DNA of 37,944 bases from Deltaproteobacteria bacterium (GTDB lineage Bacteria; Desulfobacterota; Desulfuromonadia; Desulfuromonadales; Geopsychrobacteraceae), in contig JAJRWH010000040.1 of the NCBI GenBank assembly GCA_024276935.1, positions 1 through 37,944 of the forward strand, read 5' to 3'. The notes below the pieces were generated by a model. It did not search any database and was not told the DNA's origin. It saw only the letters and a program-made list of their open reading frames with translations. Of this stretch, positions 33,140 through 37,944 are shown piece by piece. Position numbers and translations under genes: made by a program. The stretch's first letter is position 1, and every line of letters begins with the position of its first letter.

Positions 33140-34481
33140 GGGAAGATCCCTTTTGCTTGGGGTTGTCTGCTGACCAGGCTACAATTGGTGTCCACCAGTC
33201 GGGCAGCGCGTCCAGAGCCCGGGTGGCCATGGCCAGACGACGATCGGCCCGTTTCATTTTGCGGCCCTCGAGTGGAGGGAAGAGGCCATAGTTGACATTC
33301 ATTGGTTGAAAATTGTCAGCGTCGGCTGTTTGCAGATGATTGAGCAGGGCCCCCAGCGCGGTGACCGGAGGGGGCTGCGGAATTTTTTTCCCGAGAAGAT
33401 CTGCAGCAACGTAGAGTCCGGCGAGCAGACCACAGGCTGCAGACTCGACATAGCCTTCGACGCCACTGATCTGACCGGCCAGGGTGATATGGGGTGCATT
33501 GATAAGTTGTAACCGCGAGTTGAGTGCTTTGGGGGCGTTGACAAAGGTATTGCGGTGCATGCTGCCAAGTCGGGCAAAGCGGGCATTTTCCAGCCCCGGG
33601 ATCTGGCGGAAAATCCGTTGTTGTTCCGGGTAGGTGAGGCGGGTCTGGAAGCCGACCAGATTGTAGAGGCTGGCATGACGGTTATCCTGCCGCAGCTGGA
33701 TAACGGCATGGGGAATTTTGTCGGTTCGTGGATCGGGCAGCCCGACCGGTTTCATTGGCCCAAAGGCCAGGGTCTGAACGCCACGGGCGGCCATTTCTTC
33801 AATCGGCATGCAGCCTTCGAAATGAACCAGTTTTTCAAACTCACGACCGGCCACCTTGTCGGCGGTAAGAAGATCTTCGACAAACTGCTGATATTGCTCC
33901 TGATTGAGCGGACAGTTGATGTAGTCATCACCACCCTTGTCGTAGCGTGAAGCACGCCAGGCAATATCAAAATTTATTGAGTCAGCTTCGATAATCGGAG
34001 CGATGGCATCGTAAAAGTAGAGATGTTCTGAACCGATTACCTGCGCCAGTTGCTGTGACAGGCGGTCTGAAGTCAATGGTCCAGTAGCAAGGATGACGGG
34101 CCCTTCAGTGGGTAATTCGTCGATTTCCTGCCGAATCAGTTCAATCTGTGGAGCCGCCGCGATGTTTTCGCTGACATACCGCGAAAACTCTTCCCGATCA
34201 ACGGCCAGGGCCCCGCCAGCAGGAACCGCTGTTGCATCGGCTGCGGCAATGAAGAGGGCATCGATTCTGCGTAACTCTTCTTTCAGACAGCCGACCGCGT
34301 TGTTCATCCCTGCACCACGCAGGCTGTTGGAACAGACCAGCTCAGCAAGCTGTTCCGACTGGTGGGCGGGAGAGAAATGGTGTGGCTTCATTTCATAAAG
34401 CCGCACATTCAGCCCGAAACGGGCCAGTTGCCAGGCAGCTTCACAGCCTGCCAGGCCTGCACCGATGACGCTGACTTTCAT
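33132..34481 (-). CDS. trmFO: Methylenetetrahydrofolate-tRNA-(uracil-5-)-methyltransferase TrmFO
   Basis: The 449-residue FAD enzyme makes 5-methyluridine at position 54 of tRNA using methylene-THF as carbon donor. FAD-binding [21 protein letters not shown], the [23 protein letters not shown] segment, [23 protein letters not shown]-like [19 protein letters not shown] and [13 protein letters not shown] identify TrmFO and separate it from GidA/MnmG. A Cys in the CMPIEE segment is the usual catalytic Cys. topA lies upstream, the common dprA-topA-trmFO order in many bacteria. Confidence 0.96.
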   Translation of the reverse strand: MKVSVIGAGLAGCEAAWQLARFGLNVRLYEMKPHHFSPAHQSEQLAELVCSNSLRGAGMNNAVGCLKEELRRIDALFIAAADATAVPAGGALAVDREEFSRYVSENIAAAPQIELIRQEIDELPTEGPVILATGPLTSDRLSQQLAQVIGSEHLYFYDAIAPIIEADSINFDIAWRASRYDKGGDDYINCPLNQEQYQQFVEDLLTADKVAGREFEKLVHFEGCMPIEEMAARGVQTLAFGPMKPVGLPDPRTDKIPHAVIQLRQDNRHASLYNLVGFQTRLTYPEQQRIFRQIPGLENARFARLGSMHRNTFVNAPKALNSRLQLINAPHITLAGQISGVEGYVESAACGLLAGLYVAADLLGKKIPQPPPVTALGALLNHLQTADADNFQPMNVNYGLFPPLEGRKMKRADRRLAMATRALDALPDWWTPIVAWSADNPKQKGSSHE

Positions 34482-34509
34482 TGACTACTCCTGTTGAGCT
34501 ACAACGCGA

Positions 34510-34542
34510 AACCGGCCGAACCTGGAACAGGCTCGACCGGTT
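34510..34542 (-). terminator. Hairpin between topA and trmFO, possible attenuator
   Basis: On the minus-strand RNA a 15-bp stem with two G-U pairs forms between 34542-34528 and 34524-34510 with a UUC loop. No clear U run follows, so it is a weak terminator at best and may allow read-through into trmFO or mark the 3' end of topA mRNA. Confidence 0.4.
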
Positions 34543-34565
34543 ATAGATATGAATCTTGAACCGGC

Positions 34566-36953
34566 TCAGGCGTCCTTGGCAGGACTCTTTCTGGTGGTTG
34601 TTCTTTTTGCGGTGGCTTTTTTGGCCGCAGCCTTTTTGGTGGTTTTCTTTGCCGCTGTTTTTTTGGTAGCAGGCTTCTTCTCCGGTGGGATCAATTCCTT
34701 CTCCCAGCCGCAGCCTTCCTGCGGGCAGCGCTGAACCGTTCCCCACCGTTTGGTGGTTTTGATTTCGGTCAGTGGCCAGTTGCATTTGGGGCAGCTTTCG
34801 GCCTTGGGTGGATTCCACAACGCATACTTGCATTTGGGGTAACGGTTACAGGAGTAGAAGATTTTGCCGTAACGACTCTTCTTCTCCATCATCTCCCCTT
34901 CGTTGCACTGCGGGCATTTGATATCAAGAGCTTTCGGTTTTTCAAGCGGCTGGATATTTTTACACTCTGGGTAGGCGCTGCATCCGAGAAATTTACCGTA
35001 GCGACCCTGTTTGAGTTGCATCGGGGCACCACATTTTTCACATTTTTCGTCGGTGAGGACCGGTTCTTCAGCCGGTTGCCCATCGCTGTTAAGCGGTTCA
35101 GTGTGACGACAATCCGGAAAACCGCTACAGGCAAGAAAACGACCGGCACGGCCCAGTTTTATGACCAGTTCCTTGCCGCAATCCGGGCAGATCTTGTCAG
35201 TTTTTTCTGTGGTGACGTCAGATTTTTTGACCTCTTTATCCTTAATCTGAAGCAGTTCGATAAAGGGTTCCCAAAATTGTTTGACTGCCGGAATCCACTG
35301 TTTTTCACCCCGTGAAATGGCATCAAGCTCTTCTTCGAGGCTGGCAGTAAACTCATAATCGACGTAGCGACTGAAGTGGTCAGTCAGCAACTTGGCAACG
35401 ACCTTGCCGACATCTTCGGGGAAGAAGGTGCGTTTTTCCAGCCGGACATACTTGCGAGTGACCAGAGTATTCATAATGCTGGCATAGGTTGATGGGCGAC
35501 CGATGCCATATTCTTCGAGTGCTTTGACCAGGCTGGCTTCGGTGAAGCGTGGTGGTGGCTGGGTGAAGTGCTGATCGGGGACCAACTGCTGGACGTCGAG
35601 AGCTTCTCCTTCTTCCAGAGGAGGCAGCAGGCCTTCCTTGTTTTCGTCGTCACCATTGTCGGTGCCTTCGATATACAGCACCATAAACCCGGCGAAGCGG
35701 ATAACCTGACCACTGGCACGAAAAGTATAGTTATCTCCGGCAGCAATATCGACAGTTGTGGCGTCAAAGATTGCCTGAGCCATCTGTGATGCGACCGTCC
35801 GTTTCCAGATCAGTTGATAAAGACGTAACTGGTCCGATGAGAGATAGGCCTTGAGTGAATCGGGGGTGCGGACGACCTCGGTTGGCCGAATTGCCTCGTG
35901 AGCTTCCTGGGCATTTTTGCTCTTATTGCGGAAGGTTCTGGGTTTTTCCAGCGCAAACTCTTTACCGTAAAGTTTACAGATCACTTCATGGGCTTCGCTG
36001 GTGGCAACAGTCGAGAGGGCAACCGAGTCGGTTCGCATATAGGTGATCAGACCATGGGTTCCGTCGTCAACGGCAATGCCTTCATAAAGTTTTTGGGCAA
36101 TCGTCATGGTTTTTCGTGCTGAAAAACCAAGTTTGCGACTGGCTTCCTGTTGCAGGGTACTGGTGGTGAAGGGTGGTGCCGGGTTGCGTTTGCGTTGCTT
36201 CTTTTCCAGCTTGGCAACAGACCATACCGCTTGTTGCAGATCGTCCAGAACCGCCTGCGCATCCTGCTCTGTTGGCAGCGCAAATTTGTCGAGCTTTTTG
36301 CCTTCTTTACTGTGCAGGTGGGCACGAAACTGTTCTTTGTCCCCCTTGGCCAGATCGGCCTCTATGCTCCAGAATTCCCGTGGTTCAAAGGCGTCAATGG
36401 CCGCTTCGCGCTCACAGATCATTCGTAAGGCGACTGACTGAACGCGTCCGGCAGAAAGTCCGTAATGGATTTTTTTCCACAAGAAGGGTGAAAGGTTAAA
36501 CCCGACCAGATAGTCCAGAATCGAACGAGCCTGTTGTGCATCGACCAGGTCGCGGGCAATGGCACGTGGCTCGGCCATGGCGGCATCGATAGCGGCCTTG
36601 GTTATTTCGTGAAAGGTAACCCGTTTGACCTTTGGTGTGTCGGCATTTTCATCGATTCCCAGTGCTTCAAGCAGGTGCCAGGCAATGGCTTCTCCTTCGC
36701 GGTCAAGGTCAGTTGCGAGAATCAGTTCTTCACAAACGGCAACCTCTTTTTTCAGCACCGCAATATGCTTTTTACTTTCGGGAAGTACATGATATTTAGG
36801 GCGGAAATCATGCTCAATATCAACCGAACCCTGCTTGCTGGGCAGCGCCCGAACATGTCCGTAAGAGGCCAGGACCTTATATCCTTTGCCCAGAAACTTT
36901 TCGATGGTTTTCGCTTTGGCCGGGGATTCGACTATAACTAATGATTTGGCCAT
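34566..36953 (-). CDS. topA: DNA topoisomerase I (type IA)
   Basis: The 795-residue enzyme relaxes negative supercoils. The Toprim domain starts SLVIVESPAKAKTIEKFLGKGYKVLASYGHVRALP, with metal-binding ATDLDREGEAIAWHL. The catalytic Tyr lies in THGLITYMRTDS. The C-terminal part has four Cys4-type zinc ribbons (CPDCGKEL..., CEKCGAPM..., CPQCNEGEM..., CPKCNWPL...) and ends in a Lys/Ala/Thr-rich, histone H1-like tail of about 40 residues that probably aids DNA binding. AGAGGA precedes ATG 36953. Confidence 0.97.
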   Translation of the reverse strand: MAKSLVIVESPAKAKTIEKFLGKGYKVLASYGHVRALPSKQGSVDIEHDFRPKYHVLPESKKHIAVLKKEVAVCEELILATDLDREGEAIAWHLLEALGIDENADTPKVKRVTFHEITKAAIDAAMAEPRAIARDLVDAQQARSILDYLVGFNLSPFLWKKIHYGLSAGRVQSVALRMICEREAAIDAFEPREFWSIEADLAKGDKEQFRAHLHSKEGKKLDKFALPTEQDAQAVLDDLQQAVWSVAKLEKKQRKRNPAPPFTTSTLQQEASRKLGFSARKTMTIAQKLYEGIAVDDGTHGLITYMRTDSVALSTVATSEAHEVICKLYGKEFALEKPRTFRNKSKNAQEAHEAIRPTEVVRTPDSLKAYLSSDQLRLYQLIWKRTVASQMAQAIFDATTVDIAAGDNYTFRASGQVIRFAGFMVLYIEGTDNGDDENKEGLLPPLEEGEALDVQQLVPDQHFTQPPPRFTEASLVKALEEYGIGRPSTYASIMNTLVTRKYVRLEKRTFFPEDVGKVVAKLLTDHFSRYVDYEFTASLEEELDAISRGEKQWIPAVKQFWEPFIELLQIKDKEVKKSDVTTEKTDKICPDCGKELVIKLGRAGRFLACSGFPDCRHTEPLNSDGQPAEEPVLTDEKCEKCGAPMQLKQGRYGKFLGCSAYPECKNIQPLEKPKALDIKCPQCNEGEMMEKKSRYGKIFYSCNRYPKCKYALWNPPKAESCPKCNWPLTEIKTTKRWGTVQRCPQEGCGWEKELIPPEKKPATKKTAAKKTTKKAAAKKATAKRTTTRKSPAKDA

Positions 36954-37001
36954 GAGGTTGTCCTCTCGCCGGGGTAAAAAGAGTTTTCCCGGAACTTAAA
37001 A

Positions 37002-37020
37002 GGGCTGCGTAACGCAGCCC
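37002..37020 (-). terminator. Intrinsic terminator after smg
   Basis: GGGCTGCG and CGCAGCCC form a perfect stem with a 3-base loop, followed on the minus strand by TTTT. It ends the dprA-smg transcript, 4 bases after the smg stop, and separates it from topA. Confidence 0.8.
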
Positions 37021-37024
37021 GGAA

Positions 37025-37504
37025 TCAGTGATATATACGCGCCCAGTCTTCGGTCATCATGCAGTCTATTTCACGTTGCCACTGGTTGCTGTTTCTGGCC
37101 AGTAATGTCAGGGCGGTGATGATTTTAATCTCCTGCAGGCTGACGGGATCCTCGGCTGCATTAACGATACGATCAATCAATTCTTCTTCAATCTCGTCAT
37201 TGATCAGTCCCATACTCCGCAGGCGGACCAGAAAACCACGGGCCTCAACATCGATGAGGCGACATTCTTCAGCGGTAAAGATACGCATGGTTGCCGAAGG
37301 AGTACAGAAACTGCTGCGGTCTGATGTTTGTGGCGGCTCCAGAGCGGTAGATTCCATCCAGGAAAAAGCGTCGTTGATCTCCTGGGCATCAAAGCCCTCG
37401 GACATCAGTTCTGCAACCAGTTCCTGTTCGCTGATCGGAGCGCCGTCCGCACCCAACACATATTTGGCTATCAGATTAACGATTGCCAGAACTCGCTCGC
37501 GCAA
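37025..37504 (-). CDS. smg: Smg/DUF494 family protein
   Basis: This 159-residue protein matches the Smg (DUF494) pattern: RVLAIVNLIAKYVLGADGAPISEQELVAELMSEGFDAQEINDAFSWM, then RIFTAEECRLIDVEARGFLVRLRSMGLINDEIEEELIDRI. Smg lies between dprA and topA in many proteobacteria, and this synteny supports the call. The biochemical role is not established. The start is TTG 37504, backed by a strong GGAGG site 4 bases upstream. No ATG fits as well. Confidence 0.9.
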   Translation of the reverse strand: MRERVLAIVNLIAKYVLGADGAPISEQELVAELMSEGFDAQEINDAFSWMESTALEPPQTSDRSSFCTPSATMRIFTAEECRLIDVEARGFLVRLRSMGLINDEIEEELIDRIVNAAEDPVSLQEIKIITALTLLARNSNQWQREIDCMMTEDWARIYH

Positions 37505-37555
37505 GTGACCTCCAAACTGACTCCGTACAGTTATTGCGGCGGGAACTGCTCGCGG

Positions 37556-37944
37556 TTATCCTGCCTCGGGATTGCGGACATATCGCCCCCCGGGTAACAC
37601 CTGAACCCCGCCCCGGAGTTCTAGGTCGAGTAAAATAGCGGAAACCTCCATGGGAGTCAAGCCGCAGGCGCGACCCAGGTCATCGGCATGTCTGGGGGTG
37701 AAATCAAGGGCTTGATACAGTTCGAGCGTGGTCCCTTTCAAGGAGGCGGCAAAGGAGGTCAAGGCTTTTTTTTCCTGACGGGTGGGGAGCGATGGCCAGA
37801 GAGTCTGTAAAATATCTTTCGCATCAGTGACGACCTGGGCGCCTTGCTTGAGAAGGTGATTTGGGCCGTAGCTGGTGAAGTTTTTTACCGAGCCAGGAAT
37901 CGCGAAGAGTTCCCGACCCTGTTCCAGAGCAAATTCACCCGTAA
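37556..37944 (-). CDS. dprA: DNA-processing protein DprA, C-terminal part (truncated by window edge)
   Basis: About 129 codons are in the window, and the frame is open to the edge. GEFALEQGRELFAIPGSVKNFTSYGPNHLLKQGAQVVTDAKDIL is the end of the Rossmann-like DprA fold that binds single-stranded DNA and loads RecA. The C-terminal winged-helix domain follows (LYQALDFTPRHADDLGRACGLTPMEVSAILLDLELRGGVQVLPGGRYVR). smg starts 51 bases downstream. The N-terminal part lies outside. Confidence 0.95.
   Translation of the reverse strand, partial: TGEFALEQGRELFAIPGSVKNFTSYGPNHLLKQGAQVVTDAKDILQTLWPSLPTRQEKKALTSFAASLKGTTLELYQALDFTPRHADDLGRACGLTPMEVSAILLDLELRGGVQVLPGGRYVRNPEAG

Noticed and set aside
1-37944. 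CRISPR arrays, tRNA or rRNA genes, insertion sequences, prophage genes
   Set aside because: No regularly spaced repeats, cloverleaf-like sequences, transposase motifs or phage proteins were seen on either strand by eye.

Overview
The window looks like a chromosomal segment of an anaerobic, respiring delta-proteobacterium of the Desulfuromonadales/Geobacter-Pelobacter type (inference). Reasons: mid-GC coding style, a dprA-smg-topA-trmFO housekeeping block, two sigma54 enhancer-binding proteins, a TAXI-type TRAP transporter, a 115-kDa-class NAD-glutamate dehydrogenase, c-type heme sensors, a glycyl radical enzyme and a UGA-containing selenoprotein gene. No tRNA, rRNA, CRISPR array, phage or insertion sequence was seen.

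Layout. 1-8.4 kb: the end of asnS, then a solute-binding-domain histidine kinase and a sigma54 response regulator, a near-consensus sigma54 promoter, a TAXI periplasmic receptor, a strong terminator hairpin and a fused TRAP permease. This reads as a self-contained sense-and-import module. 8.4-13.7 kb: a universal stress protein, a large NAD-glutamate dehydrogenase, a small unknown protein and a PAS-AAA+-Fis sigma54 activator. 13.8-17.2 kb: an alkyltransferase-like DNA repair protein converges on a minus-strand set made of a RelA/SpoT-domain alarmone synthetase, a GrdB/PrdB-like selenoprotein (in-frame UGA plus a perfect SECIS-like hairpin) and an AmmeMemoRadiSam radical SAM enzyme. 17.3-19.8 kb: stand-alone fabH and a convergent glutathione reductase.

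20.0-26.8 kb: a glycyl radical enzyme whose active-site residues and spacings match trans-4-hydroxy-L-proline dehydratase (HypD), with its activating enzyme. A MATE/MOP-like membrane protein and two translationally coupled EamA exporters follow on the same strand. A sigma54-like promoter lies upstream.

26.8-29.0 kb (minus): a compact putative redox or heme signalling operon with a CheY/PilH-like receiver, a PATAN/DUF4388-like protein, a Tll0287/DUF3365 heme sensor with HAMP but no output domain, and a monoheme cytochrome c. 29.2-34.5 kb (minus): zinc-ribbon protein, ZIP transporter, Cys-rich mini-protein, a second MOP-like membrane protein, YggS, Maf and TrmFO, downstream of topA, smg and truncated dprA.

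The strongest non-routine observations are the selenoprotein that conventional calling would split in two, its tight coupling to a (p)ppGpp-synthetase-like gene, the HypD operon with its likely sigma54 control, the SBP-kinase/TAXI-TRAP circuit, and the output-less heme sensor operon.
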